Of a DNA stretch of 64,000 nucleotides, positions 46,088-58,272 are shown in pieces; positions within the stretch are counted from its first letter, which is position 1; each line of letters begins with the position of its first letter. Source of the DNA: Megaustenia siamemsis (taxonomy: Eukaryota > Mollusca > Gastropoda > Stylommatophora > Ariophantidae). The notes below the pieces were generated by a model. The model was not told where the DNA came from and ran no database searches. It saw nothing but the letters and a program-made list of their open reading frames with translations. The position numbers and the translations under genes are program-made. The stretch lies in the NCBI GenBank assembly GCA_032433765.1, contig JAVIAB010000073.1:59601065-59665064 (forward strand), read 5' to 3'.

Positions 46088-46612
46088 ATGGCTCAGGCAA
46101 AAGCAGCTTTCCAGAAAATGAGGAAGATACTATGCAATCCATTTTGACAATAGAAACAAGAAAAAGAGTTCTTAAACGTTATGTAGAGCCAATCTTAACA
46201 TATGGGTGTAAATCATGGACAATAGGACAACAGACAAGAAAATCACTGGAGTCTGTAGAAATGTGGTTTTACAGAAGAATGTTGAGAATACATTGGACAG
46301 CTAAGAAGAGTAATGAAAATGTTCTGAAAGAGGTCAAAGCAAAAAGAGAGCTAATTTCCAATATTAGGAAGAAACAACCATTATTTTTTTGGCCATGTAA
46401 TGAGAAGAGAACAGCTGGAATATATTGTAACAACTGGAAAAAATTGAGGGACGAAGAGATAGAGGGAAGCAAAGAGAGAAAATACCAGACAGCTTAAGAG
46501 AATGGCTTGGCAGAAGGTCAACAACAGAAATGATAAATAACTGTCGAGATCGAAAGTTGTGGAGGGTCATGATCACCTACGCCAGTAGGCCCGGTACTTG
46601 ATAATGATGATG
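46088..46612 (+). mobile_element. LINE family B copy, 5'-truncated
   Basis: Encodes RKRVLKRYVEPILTYGCKSW, RKSLESVEMWFYRRMLRIHW, KKSNENVLKEVKAKRELISN, then a frameshift, and ends with the gatcacctacgccagtaggc signature and a GATGAT tail. A 1-bp loss in the 'ccatttttgac' run (46140) shifts the upstream frame, so only the part after it reads properly. Confidence 0.92.
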
Positions 46613-46682
46613 ATTTTAATAAATATGTTACTATCTCCCATGATTTGTTGCAACTAATAAGAATTGGCGTTTGGTACTACGC

Positions 46683-46925
46683 TGGATGGAAGCCGCGATA
46701 ACTCAGTGGTTAGTGAACTGGGCCACAAAGGTCAAGAGGTAGGGTTCGATCCCAACCGACGGCACCGGTTCACCCAGCCTTTAATGGGTATGGATTTTTT
46801 CTGGGAAAGTAAAGCGGCACGGGCGTAATACCGACCACATTACCCCAAAAATCATGTGCTGAAGGTCTGTAAAATTTATGGTCACTAACACCATATTCCT
46901 TATACGCCACTTGGCGTGACGGGGC
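46683..46925 (+). mobile_element. SINE family F, near full-length
   Basis: Starts agccgcgataactcagtggt (A box with one change), has B box ggttcgatccc at about 46744-46754, the conserved body and a cttttac tail. The length of about 240 bp sets the size of the full family. Confidence 0.92.
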
Positions 46926-46984
46926 TCTTTACTTTTTATTTTGACTTCGGTGGATGTTGCATGAAAACAAGAGAAAATAACGAA

Positions 46985-47200
46985 GCCTGTAACGCCACGT
47001 GGCGTAGAGGGTTTATGGTGTAAGTGTCCATATTTGTTTAAAGACTTTTGGTACATGATTTTTAGGGTAATGGGGTCAGCAGAACGCCCGTGCCGGTTTT
47101 CTTTCAGAATGAACCCGGACGCCGATGCTATAGATCGAACCCAAGCTCTTGTTGTCTTAAACCCACTAAATGATCCACTGAGCTATCGCGGTTCCCCATG
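46985..47200 (-). mobile_element. SINE family F, diverged antisense copy
   Basis: The minus strand begins ggaaccgcgatagctcagtg, then has B box gttcgatctat and the body ggttcattctgaaagaaaac, cggcacgggcgttctgctga, and ends near cctctacgccac. It lies about 60 bp from the + copy and so forms an inverted pair with it. Confidence 0.88.
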
Positions 47201-47225
47201 TTGTTACATGGAGAGAGTAGTTTCA

Positions 47226-48912
47226 GGATATCTATTATTTGTGTGGCTTGAGTTGCCTTCTTTCATTTATTTAGTGACTGATTTAAGCTATCTATTATTT
47301 GTGTGGCTTGAGTTGCCTTCTTTCATTTATTTAGTGACTGATTTAAGCTATCTATTATTTGTGTGGCTTGAGTTGCCTTCTTTCATTTATTTAGTGACTG
47401 ATTTAAGCTATCTATTATTTGTGTGGCTTGAGTTGCCTTCTTTCATTTATTTAGTGACTGATTTAAGCTATCTATTATTTGTGTGGCTAAAGTTGCCTTC
47501 TTCCATTTATTTAGTGACTGATTTAAGCTATCTATTATTTGTGTGGCTTGAGTTGCCTTCTTTCATTTATTTAGTGACTGATTTAAGCTATCTATTATTT
47601 GTGTGGCTTGAGTTGCCTTCTTTCATTTATTTAGTGACTGATTTAAGCTATCTATTATTTGTGTGGCTTGAGTTGCCTTCTTTCATTTATTTAGTGACTG
47701 ATTTAAGCTATCTATTATTTGTGTGGCTTGAGTTGCCTTCTTCCATTTATTTAGTGACTGATTTAAGCTATCTATTATTTGTGTGGCTTGAGTTGCCTTC
47801 TTTCATTTATTTAGTGACTGATTTAAGCTATCTATTATTTGTGTGGCTTGAGTTGCCTTCTTTCATTTATTTAGTGACTGATTTAAGCTATCTATTATTT
47901 GTGTGGCTTGAGTTGCCTTCTTTCATTTATTTAGTGACTGATTTAAGCTATCTATTATTTGTGTGGCTTGAGTTGCCTTCTTTCATTTATTTAGTGACTG
48001 ATTTAAGCTATCTATTATTTGTGTGGCTTGAGTTGCCTTCTTTCATTTATTTAGTGACTGATTTAAGCTATCTATTATTTGTGTGGCTTGAGTTGCCTTC
48101 TTTCATTTATTTAGTGACTGATTTAAGCTATCTCTTATTTGTGTGGCTTGAGTTGCCTTCTTTCATTTATTAGTGACTGATTTAAGCTATCTATTATTTG
48201 TGTGGCTTGAGTTGCCTTCTTTCATTTATTTAGTGACTGATTTAAGCTATCTATTATTTGTGTGGCTTGAGTTGCCTTCTTTCATCTATTTAGTGACTGA
48301 TTTAAGCTATCTATTATTTGTGTGGCTTGAGTTGCCTTCTTTCATTTATTTAGTGACTGATTTAAGCTATCTATTATTTGTGTGGCTTGAGTTGCCTTCT
48401 TTCATTTATTTAGTGACTGATTTAAGCTATCTATTATTTGTGTGGCTTGAGTTGCCTTCTTTCATTTATTTAGTGACTGATTTAAGCTATCTATTATTTG
48501 TGTGGCTTGAGTTGCCTTCTTTCATTTATTTAGTGACTGATTTAAGCTATCTCTTATTTGTGTGGCTTGAGTTGCCTTCTTTCATTTATTTAGTGACTGA
48601 TTTAAGCTATCTATTATTTGTGTGGCTTGAGTTGCCTTCTTTCATTTATTTAGTGACTGATTTAAGCTATCTATTATTTGTGTGGCTGAGTTGCCTTCTT
48701 TCATTTATTTAGTGACTGATTTAAGCTATCTATTATTTGTGTGGCTTGAGTTGCCTTCTTTCATTTATTTAGTGACTGATTTAAGCTATCTATTATTTGT
48801 GTGGCTTGAGTTGCCTTCTTTCATTTATTTAGTGACTGATTTAAGCTATCTCTTATTTGTGTGGCTTGAGTTGCCTTCTTTCATTTATTTAGTGACTGAT
48901 TTAAGCTATCTT
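47226..48912. repeat. 60-bp satellite, about 28 nearly identical copies
   Basis: The unit is tatctattatttgtgtggct, tgagttgccttctttcattt, atttagtgactgatttaagc. Most copies are identical. Rare changes are ctcttattt (three copies), ttccattt (two copies) and two 1-bp deletions near 48171 and 48688. The unit is a multiple of three, giving a long artificial + frame. The near identity shows very recent expansion or gene-conversion-like homogenisation. Confidence 0.98.
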
Positions 48913-48914
48913 TT

Positions 48915-49638
48915 TTTATCCAGAACATCATTTCGCTTTGGAACTCGACATTTTCATATTGTGTGCTGGTGATGCAGGTTGGTTGAGTTTTGATTTTGGT
49001 TTTTGATTGCAGCCAGATGATGTTGAAACCATTTCATTCTTTCATGTTCCACATAATAAACATTTACTGGACAGTTTTTGCTCACTATCATTTATTTTCT
49101 CTCTCACTCCTTAGTTTTGTTTCCAGCACTTTGCGTCTCATTTTGAATGGCAACCTTTCACAATCGACTTTCAAGTACTGTTGAGGTCTAACAGTCGTTG
49201 TATAATGTAGTCGAAATCAGTGCATATGTCAATGCCTTTATTTTGTCTGAATAGTACGGGATTGTTGCTAGTTGGTAGTCTCTAGTTTTGCTTTTTAGAT
49301 TCTAGTTTTAATCACAGTATTTAATTTGCTGTCGTCAGCGAAGATAATGCTCAGGTACCTAAGTTCTCTCACTAAGATAAAGGTAGTTATTGATGGTGTC
49401 AAGAATAAGATAAAAATGTTATCTAAATGAGTCAATGATGAACAATGAGCTGAATATGCCTTCAAGCTGGGGTCTTCAGTCAGGTCCGGTTTATAACACA
49501 GTCCATTATTGTGTGCAGTGACAGCCATTTCCTTGTTCAGATATCACTTTTTATTTTTTTGCGTGACTGTAGTGAGCGGTTCTGAAAAGCTGCAGTTTTC
49601 TATTTTAAGCCACACAAGTCACACTTGTCTGTGCTATC
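48915..49638. other. unannotated sequence
   Basis: No exon, RNA gene or repeat was recognised between the 60-bp array and the 9-bp minisatellite. Confidence 0.55.
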
Positions 49639-49639
49639 A

Positions 49640-49692
49640 TATATGGTATATATGTTATCTATATTATATATGTTTTCTATGTTATATCTGTT
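49640..49692. repeat. 9-bp minisatellite, left part
   Basis: The same tatgttatc-type unit as 50237-51540, seen as tatatatgttatctatatta, tatatgttttctatgttata. It is cut off by a LINE at 49693. Confidence 0.8.
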
Positions 49693-50234
49693 AGTAGCCT
49701 CCGTCAGTCATAGTTGACTATGGATTTTTCAGCGCCCCTAGAAATGTTATTTTTTCCTTTCTTTTCTTTCGTCGTGTATTCTCTTTCTCTATGAATCTGT
49801 CTGCTTCTTCTTTGAGGTGAACCTTTAGAGTGTGTTTTCCAGAGATTGCGGTCCGCAGCTATGTCTTCCCATGCTGCAGGGTTTATGTTCAGAGTCTTCA
49901 TGTCACGTTTACACACATCTACAAATCGAAGTTTTGGGCGCCCCCTAAGTCTTTTACCATCTGCCAGTTGTCCGTAGAGTATATCTTTCGATATGCAGCC
50001 ATCTTTCATACGGTGTACGTAGCCAAGCCAGCGTAACCTACGTTGTTTGAGCAGCGTGTAGATATTCGGGAGGTCTGTGCAAGTCATGACCTCCACGGTT
50101 GTCACTTTATCCTTCCAGGTGATACCAAGAATACGGCGTAGACATCGCAAATGAAATGTATTTAGCCTTCTCTCCTGCTTTACATAGGTTGTCCAAGATT
50201 CGCTGCCATACAGGATACTAATTGTGCAGGCATT
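49693..50234 (-). mobile_element. LINE family M, 5'-truncated RT C-terminus inside a minisatellite
   Basis: The minus strand stays open for about 178 codons: YGSESWTTYVKQERRLNTFH, LRCLRRILGITWKDKVTTVE, QRRLRWLGYVHRMKDGCISK, GKRLRGRPKLRFVDVCKRDM, AAWEDIAADRNLWKTH. This is a classic non-LTR RT thumb/tail. The 3' end on the minus strand reads tcaactatgactgacggagg, ctac. Both flanks are the 9-bp minisatellite. No stop codon interrupts it, so it is younger than most LINEs here. Confidence 0.93.
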
Positions 50235-50236
50235 GT

Positions 50237-51540
50237 ACATATGTTATCTATGTTATATATGTTATCTATTCATCTATGTTTTATATGTTATCTATGTTAT
50301 ATATGTTATGTATGTTATATATGTTATATATGTTATCTATGCTATATATGTTATATATATATTATCTATGTTATATGTGTCATCTATGTTATCTATGTTA
50401 TATATGTCATCTATGTTATATATGTCATCAATGTTATCCATGTTATCTATGTTATATATGTTATCTATGTTATATATGTTATTTAGGTTATCTATGTTGT
50501 CTATGTTATATATGTCATCAATGTTATCCATGTTATCTATGTTATATATGTCATCAATGTTATCCATGTTGTCTATGTTATATATGTTATATATGTTATC
50601 TATGTTGTCTATGTTATATATGTTATTTATGTTATCTATGTTATCTATGTTGTCTATGTTATCTATGTTATCTATGTTATCTATGTTATCTATGTTATCT
50701 ATGTTGTCTATGTTATATATGTTATGTATGTTATGTATGTTATCTATGTTATCTATGTTATCTATGTTGTCTATGTTATATATGTTATCTATGTTATCTA
50801 TGTTATCTATGTTATATATGTTATATATGTTATCTATGTTATCTATGTTATCTATGTCATCTATGTTATCTATGTTATCTATGTCATCTATGTTATCTAT
50901 GTTATCTATGTCATCTATGTTATCTATGTTATCTATGTTATCTATGTTATCTATATCATCTATGTTATCCATGTTATCTATGTTATCTATGTTATCTATG
51001 TCATCTATGTCATCTATGTTATCTATGTCATCTATGTTATCTATGTCATCTATGTTATCTATGTTATCTATGTCATCTATGTTATCTATGTTATCTATGT
51101 CATCTATGTTATCTATGTCATCTATGTCATCTATGTTATCTATGTCATCTATGTTATCTATGTTATATATGTCATCTATGTTATCTATGTCATCTATGTT
51201 ATCTATGTCATCTATGTTATCTATGTCATCAATGTTATCTATGTTATATATGTCATCTATGTATCTATGTCATCTATGTTATCTATGTCATCTATGTTAT
51301 CTATGTAATCTATGTTATCTATGTCATCAATGTTATCCATGTTATCCATGTTATATATGTTATCCATGTTATCTATGTCATCAATGTTATCCATGTCATC
51401 TATGCTATATATGTTATTTATGTTAGCTATGTTATCCATGTCATCCATGTTGTCTATGTCATCTATGTTATCTATGTTATCAATGTTATCTATGTTATTT
51501 ATGTTATCTATGTTACCTATGTTATCTATGTTATATATGC
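50237..51540. repeat. 9-bp minisatellite, about 145 copies
   Basis: The unit tatgttatc alternates with tatgtcatc, tatgttata and tatgttgtc. Being a multiple of three, it leaves several frames open on both strands (YVI, MLS, NID repeats). These are artefacts. Confidence 0.97.
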
Positions 51541-51544
51541 TTAA

Positions 51545-51765
51545 GGTGTTAGGTGGTCTAGAGGTACGATATCGACCTTAGATCAAAGACCCGTGTTCGA
51601 CGCCCACCGGAAGCCCTGGTGATTTGTCCAAAATAAAGCAATTTAATCCGTGGTGTCTTTATGACGTCACACTCCCCTGATCTCTCAGGTAATGAGATCC
51701 GATGTCTATCCCTCTCGGAATAACAGCAATAAACAAGCGGCCCCGTGTGCACTAGCGCACGTTAA
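51545..51765 (+). mobile_element. tRNA-like SINE (family G)
   Basis: The A-box region (ggtgttaggtggtctagagg) and a B-box-like tgttcgacgccc at about 51594-51605 are followed by cactcccctgatctctcagg, taatgagatccgatgtctat and ctctcggaataacagcaata. The body resembles 6070-6130 (gatctctaggcagtgagatc, caatgtcta...ctctaggataatgacaaa). Confidence 0.6.
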
Positions 51766-51996
51766 AGAATCATTGGCAGTAAAATATAAAAAAAATAGCA
51801 GGCCATATGTATGGTGGCCGCCAGGTCACAGCTGTCAGCAAAAACCTACCGTCAGTGTGGATCCCAGGCCGTTCTGTAACATTTGTGAACGTGGGGGCCA
51901 GCATTATCCTCGGTATGTCTGGAAAGGGGGGGGGGGTTAGTGGAGCACACATGGGTTCGTCTGGTGTGCAGTGATCATGATCATAACATCAAGAAC
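51766..51996. other. unannotated sequence with a G run
   Basis: A run of ten G lies at about 51927-51936. No other feature was recognised. Confidence 0.5.
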
Positions 51997-51997
51997 A

Positions 51998-52166
51998 ACA
52001 ATACAATACAATACAATACAATACAATACAATACAATACAATACAATACAATACAATACAATACAATACAATACAATACAATACAATACAATACAATACA
52101 ATACAATACAATACAATACAATACAATACAATACAATACAATACAATACAATACAATACAATACAA
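51998..52166. repeat. (AATAC)n microsatellite
   Basis: About 33 perfect pentanucleotide copies, directly joined to the (AATAT)n array. Confidence 0.98.
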
Positions 52167-54105
52167 TATAATATAATATAATATAATATAATATAATATA
52201 ATATAATATAATATAATATAATATAATATAATATAATATAATATAAATAATATATATAATATATATAATATAATATAATATAATATAATATAATATAATA
52301 TAATATAATATAATATAATATAATATAATATAATATAATATAATATAATATAATATAATATAATATAATATAATATAATATAATATAATATAATATAATA
52401 TAATATAATATAATATAATATAATATAATATAATATAATATAATATAATATAATATAATATAATATAATATAATATAATATAATATAATATAATATAATA
52501 TAATATAATATAATATAATATAATATAATATAATATAATATAATATAATATAATATAATATAATATAATATAATATAATATAATATAATATAATATAGTA
52601 TAGTATAGTATAGTATAGTATAGTATAGTATAGTATAGTATAGTATAGTATAAAATAATATAATATAATATAAAATAATATAATATAATATAATATAATA
52701 TAATATAATATAATATAATATAATATAATATAATATAATATAATATAATATAATATAATATAATATAATATAATATAATATAATATAATATAATATAATA
52801 TAATATATATATAATATAATATAATATAATATAATATAATATAATATAATATAATATAATATAATATAATATAATATAATATAATATAATATAATATAAT
52901 ATAATATAATATAATATAATATAATATAATATAATATAATATAATATAATATAAATATAATATAATTTTATAATATGATATGATATGATATGATATGATA
53001 TATAATATAATTTAATATAATATAATATAATATAATATAATATAATATAATATAATATAATATAATATAATATAATATAATATAATATAATATAATATAA
53101 TATAATATAATATAATATAATATAATATAATATAATATAATATAATATAATATAAATATAATATAATATAATATAATATAATATAATATAATATATATAA
53201 TATAATATAATATAATATAATATAATATAAAATAATATAATATAATATAATATAATATAATATAATATAATATAATATAATATAATATAATATAATATAA
53301 TATAATATAATATAATATAATATAATATAATATAATATAATATAATATAATATAATATAGTATAGTATAGTATAAAATAATATAATACAATATAATATAA
53401 TATAATATAATATAATATAATATAATATAATATAATATAATATAATATAATATAATATAATATAATATAATATAATATAATATAATATAATATAATATAA
53501 TATAATATAATATAATATAATATAATATAATATAAATATAATATAATAAATAATATAATATAATATAATATAATATAATATAATATAATATAATATAATA
53601 TAATATAATATAATATAATATAATATAATATAATATAATATAATATAATATAATATAATATAGTATAATATAATATAATTTTATAATATGATATGATATG
53701 ATATGATATGATATGATATGATATGATATGATATGATATGATATATAATATATATAATATAATATAATATAATATAATATAATATAATATAATATAATAT
53801 AATATAATATAATATAATATAATATAATATAATATAATATATATAATATAATATAATATAATATAATATAATATAATATAATATAATATAATTATATATA
53901 ATATAATATAATATAATATAATATAATATAATATAATATAATATAATATAATATAATATAATATAATATAATATAATATAATATAATATAATATAATATA
54001 ATATAATATAATATAATATAATATAATATAATATAATATAATATAATATAATATAATATAATATAATATAATATAATATAATATATAATATAATATAATA
54101 TAATA
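52167..54105. repeat. (AATAT)n pentanucleotide array with embedded variant blocks
   Basis: About 1.9 kb of AATAT repeats with uniform sub-blocks of (AGTAT)n near 52596-52651 and 53357-53372, and (ATATG)n near 52975-53000 and 53685-53740. The motif combination tttataatatgatatgat recurs at about 52966 and 53680, which suggests segmental duplication within the array. The very long minus-strand frame (YYIIL repeats) is an artefact. Confidence 0.98.
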
Positions 54106-54625
54106 ATGTCCTGTGCCTGACTCCCCATCTCCTTCGAACCTCGAGACTAGTTCTGTAGGTTTTGTTGAAGCAAATAATGGTTCTTGTCTAGGTTTAGTTA
54201 TTGAGAAGTAACCGAACATGTTTACTGAGCTTTTATGTGTTGAAGTCCGTGTACGTGAATCCATTTGATGTGTATGATGTCATAATTTCCCCATAATGCA
54301 ATTTCCAGCGATTTATTGCTTTAAGCGTCAAGCCTTCTCATTTGTTGAAATCTTCTGGACTTCCGGTAAAAAAAAGCGAATACATAGTGAACCATCCTTA
54401 AACGGCTCTTTGAATTATTTGTCTTGCGTGCTGTTCTCCTCCAACCCTTTGACACATAGGATTGTCAATGAAAATCGGTACTTTTGTCTATTCTGATACT
54501 CAGTGAACACATTGAACTATGACCGGAAAGAGCATGCACACGTAAGGAGCACACTATTTGTGTCTGAGAGGTCACTTTAAAGAAAGGGAAACTTAATAAA
54601 CTTCCAAGGAGAAAAGTCTGTTTAG
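54106..54625. other. unannotated sequence
   Basis: No feature was recognised. The short + frame at 54296-54496 has no known domain. Confidence 0.55.
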
Positions 54626-54628
54626 TTT

Positions 54629-54762
54629 GATAAAACTACTTTCATAGGCGAGAAAACTACTTTCATAGGCGAGAAAACTACTTTCATAGGCGAGACAACT
54701 ACTTTCATAGGCGAGACAACTCCTTTCATAGGCGAGACAACTACTTTCATAGGCGAGACAAC
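54629..54762. repeat. 20-bp minisatellite, about 6.5 copies
   Basis: The unit is aaactactttcataggcgag. The first copies have gagaaaact and the later ones gagacaact, a clean switch partway through the array. Confidence 0.95.
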
Positions 54763-54959
54763 TTTAACTACGTAAAGGGAGGTCCACTATGAAAATGACT
54801 TGAGTTCCATCATCACTTCCATCGATGCTCATGGATATAAACTATCCAGCCTAGCTAATTGAGGAGGAGTCAAAGAAGGAAAGTGACCATATACTAAAAC
54901 ATGCCACGCTGAAATCGGATGTTTTGGGTCGAATGGCGTTAATATCACAGCCTAGTTCC

Positions 54960-55190
54960 AAACCACAACAAAACGCAACTGGTTATGGTTATGGTTAGTC
55001 GAAGGTTCCCGTATCACTGCAAACGAATTAAAATACATAATTGCCCAACCGCCAGTGCCAGTGGAATCATCAACATTAAAATTCATTGAAGGATGCAAAC
55101 AAAGAAAGGCAGCTGCAGTCCCCATTATAGCAATTACAGTACACGCCAGAAAACATAAGGCCAAGCGACACCGAAAGTGAACGCGGCTGA
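54960..55190 (+). repeat. dispersed repeat family H copy
   Basis: Contains ggttatggttatggttagtc, ttcccgtatcactgcaaacg, tgcccaaccgccagtgccag, aaaggcagctgcagtcccca. It is the longest of the three family H copies and ends near gccaagcgacaccg. Confidence 0.6.
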
Positions 55191-55299
55191 ACTGTCATTC
55201 GTCATACGATATCATCATTCATAAGCAATCATAATATTGAAACACGATCGGGATGAAAAAACACAGCTCACGGTGTGCACAGAGCACTAAACTCAGTAG

Positions 55300-55460
55300 C
55301 TCCAGCAACAAGTCGGACTTGGAATATGAGGAAACTTCAAGTAGGAACACTTTTCAGACTGAGCCTCAATGGCTCCTGTCGCCTATCCGCCATATTTACC
55401 GGAAGTCAACTTAACGCTATTTTAAAGGCGGATGACAAAGAGGTCCATTCATTCCTTTAG
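55300..55460 (+). repeat. dispersed repeat family E2 fragment
   Basis: Shares aagtcggacttggaatatga with 25410, then acttttcagactgagcctca and gcctatccgccatatttacc. One frame is open (55275-55460) but carries no domain I recognise. Confidence 0.5.
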
Positions 55461-55825
55461 TAATGGTCGAGTAAACGCCAGAAAGAAAATGGAGAGAACT
55501 ATATATAATAGCTGACCACCGATTTGGCAGCACATTTATGATGGGAGGCTTCCATTAATTCAGATACAACGACACGAATCTCCCGTGACTCTCAACCTAG
55601 CTCACACAGCACACAAACTGAGGTCACAGGGGACATAGTCGCTACCGCGAGTCGTTAACTATCCTCTCAACGTCTAGATATCGGTGGCTGCTGCAGTTCC
55701 ACCAATTTGGATATATTTGTAGCCTACTTTGCTTACTGTTTCAGCTTCTTTCGTCCACTCTGATGTCCGGATCAGTTTTACTCTTCAATTTTTCATACTC
55801 TCTCTCAATAAACTAAGAGTTTCAG

Positions 55826-55947
55826 TTTCTCTCTCTCTCTCTCTCTCACTCTGTCTGTCCGCCTCACTCTCTCTTCAATCTTTCATTCAGTCTGATGTAC
55901 AGGCCAGTTTCACCCTTCAATCTTTCATTCCCTCTAACATACAGTTT

Positions 55948-55987
<40 letters not shown>

Positions 55988-55988
55988 C
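55826..55988. repeat. (TC)n-rich region, two runs
   Basis: TC runs at about 55827-55850 and 55951-55985 are separated by a partial duplication: ttcaatctttcattcagtct / ttcaatctttcattccctct. Confidence 0.93.
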
Positions 55989-55989
55989 T

Positions 55990-57190
55990 CCAACCTTTGA
56001 TCCATTCTCAAAATGCTCCAAAGTATTTTGAATTCTCAAACAAGTTGCCACCTTTTATTGTTCGCATGTTAACCGGACATCGTGAAATACATTTGTCATA
56101 TTTCACATGTTCAACACCACTGGACGATGAATTTAAAAACAATTTATATCACCAGGATGAGTGAACCATAGCTTATCAAGTTCTTACTACACCTCATCGC
56201 AGTGACTGATCAAACGAGAAGTGATCGAGAAAGGCGACCTGCGGCGAAATATTCAGATGAGGCAACGAATGATGCCACGAATCCTCTTATATTTGATCAG
56301 AATACATAACACAATCACATACCAGCTCAATGAGTTAAACATCAATGGACAACCAACCACTGTATTCCTGTAATATAGTCGTGATATAGTTCAAGTAATT
56401 CGAGCCGTTACATATAAATAGGCTTGAATGTCAATGGGAACCAAACCTACTGCAACTGTACAGCGACATCTATCTACCTTGCCATGTGTATAAGAACTAG
56501 GTAGGCCATTTCAGCAATCACCTCCATTGTTGTCATGACAACAGTGCTTCAACTAATAAAATAGGCTTTTTCTCTCTTTATCGTAACGTAGATCCATAGA
56601 TCGACAGGAGGCTAAGTTTACTAATAATTAATTAAACCGCTGCGGTGATTCTTCATATAAAAAGCTTGAACAAACCCGTGAGAGATGTTAATTAGCAGCA
56701 AAGCCATGTTTTATTTTTATAACTACAATGCAAATAACTAAGATATTATGATGTAATATTGGTAATGTAAGGGAAATTATTGTAGAAACTATTTTACATA
56801 GCGTAAAATGCAGTCGTCGTTATGACGCAAATTATAAAGGTTAAAAGTCAACCTAAAAAGTTCGATCTCACGTGCTGACCTCCTCAAGTGTCGAACCGAC
56901 TGTCCACCGCTGCTGGCAGGTACTCACAAACATGCCATGTTGAAGTGAGATTGTGCGAAATGCTCAAAATATCACAGCTTGATATAAATAATAACAACAT
57001 ATATACGCACGTGAGTGGCGTAGTACGTAATATAAGCGCCAAAAGAGCAAGACAAGCATGATGGTTACCAAACAAAGCAAGTATTGCGCCCGTAACCTGC
57101 TATTTTTTAAATCTATTATAACTACTTTCCTTTTTTAAATGCAGTTTTACGCCCGCGGAAATCTCTTCGAAGATCCCCACCCCGCTACGT
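55990..57190. other. longest stretch without a recognised repeat or gene in the right half
   Basis: About 1.2 kb with no tandem repeat, LINE motif or SINE head. Short frames have no known domain. It is probably unique intergenic DNA. Confidence 0.5.
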
Positions 57191-57194
57191 CACT

Positions 57195-57492
57195 GGCTGT
57201 GATATCATCATCATCATGTGCCATACCGATTGGTGTAGGCGATCATGTCCTTCCACAATCTTCTATCTACAGTGCATCGTATCAGTTCTGTTGTTGACTG
57301 TTTGCAATGCCATGAGACTAAGCTATCCAGTATTTTCTGTCTTTGTCGTCCACGATCTCTCTTTCCTTTTATTTTGCCTGTTGTAACCAAGTATTCCAAC
57401 TTTCTTCTTCTCATGATGTGCCCGAAAAATGCTGATTGTTTCTTTCTGATGTTTTTAGGAGCTCCCTTTTTGTGTTGGCCTCTTTAAGAATT
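57195..57492 (-). mobile_element. LINE family B' 3' fragment
   Basis: The minus strand reads MRRRKLEYLVTTGKIKGKRD and STTELIRCTVDRRLWKDMIA, with stop and ATC-repeat tail at the left (about 57207-57218). It is the same subfamily as 15405-15950. Confidence 0.9.
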
Positions 57493-57494
57493 GC

Positions 57495-58085
57495 TGTGAT
57501 ATAACGTCCTTATAAGGATGGAAGTTGAGGCAGAGTAGAGAGACGAAGCAGAAGATAACATTACTGTACACAATGGCGGTGTCGAATTACACAAATATGT
57601 TCTATCACTTACGCTTCCCGTTGCTAATTCAATGCCTGTTTAATATTGTAGCCATCATTATTAAATATATTCCCAAGTCGGCGACTTTCTTATTTTTCCA
57701 TCTTCGTTTTAAATTTCAAAGAGCAATTTTTGTAGCCAGACGGAAATGAACTGAACACGTCTATTTTAAGAAATGTCCGCGTCTAATTTAAGCGAAATAA
57801 ATTCTCGATTTCATTTTGCTTTTATGAAGGTCGTCATGTACTTGTTTACCGCCAGAGTTGTGGTCATTTGGTGTTTATTTGATTCTGGTGGTTCGACAAG
57901 AATAGAAACAAGAGAGAAGTACAAACTTGACAAGAATAGAAATAAGAGAAAAGAAAAAAATTCGACAATTTTGTAAGAACTTCAAATTGCAGAAAATTGG
58001 TTAATAAGGAACTTAAAAGCGAGGAAAATATTTATTTTGTTCAGTTAAAACTATCTAATGGCCCAAAGTAGATAATTATGGAGCC
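57495..58085. other. unannotated AT-rich sequence
   Basis: A short imperfect duplication (acaagaatagaaa(c/t)aagag) lies at 57897-57951. Nothing else was recognised. Confidence 0.5.
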
Positions 58086-58089
58086 TGTA

Positions 58090-58235
58090 ATTTCAAGTAA
58101 ACGGGGGAGAGGAACATACAGACGGAAGTGGGTGCATGATATCACAGACGAGCTGGGACTGACTTCTGCACAAGCTGGGCAAGTCATGTAGAACAGAGAG
58201 ATCTTCATAGTAGCTGTTCTTTCTCTGATGAATGG
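58090..58235 (+). mobile_element. LINE 3'-end fragment (family I)
   Basis: Reads KRGRGTYRRKWVHDITDELG, LTSAQAGQ, then a stop. It matches the fragment at 2990-3160 in order and wording. Confidence 0.6.
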
Positions 58236-58272
58236 AATCAACCTCTCAGCACTCATGGCAAGGCTTTTAGGT

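Noticed and set aside
47034..48972. Long + frames made of SYLLFVWLELPSFIYLVTDL repeats, looking like a membrane protein
   Set aside because: This is translation of the 60-bp satellite. The upstream part is an antisense SINE, and identity at silent positions is as high as at others.
50222..51544. Cysteine-rich 440-codon + frame (CYLCYLCH)
   Set aside because: It is the 9-bp minisatellite read in one of several open frames. It is not a metallothionein-like gene.
51937..54264. 775-codon minus-strand frame
   Set aside because: It is the AATAT pentanucleotide array read in frame, with 15 bp giving YYIIL. It is low-complexity only.
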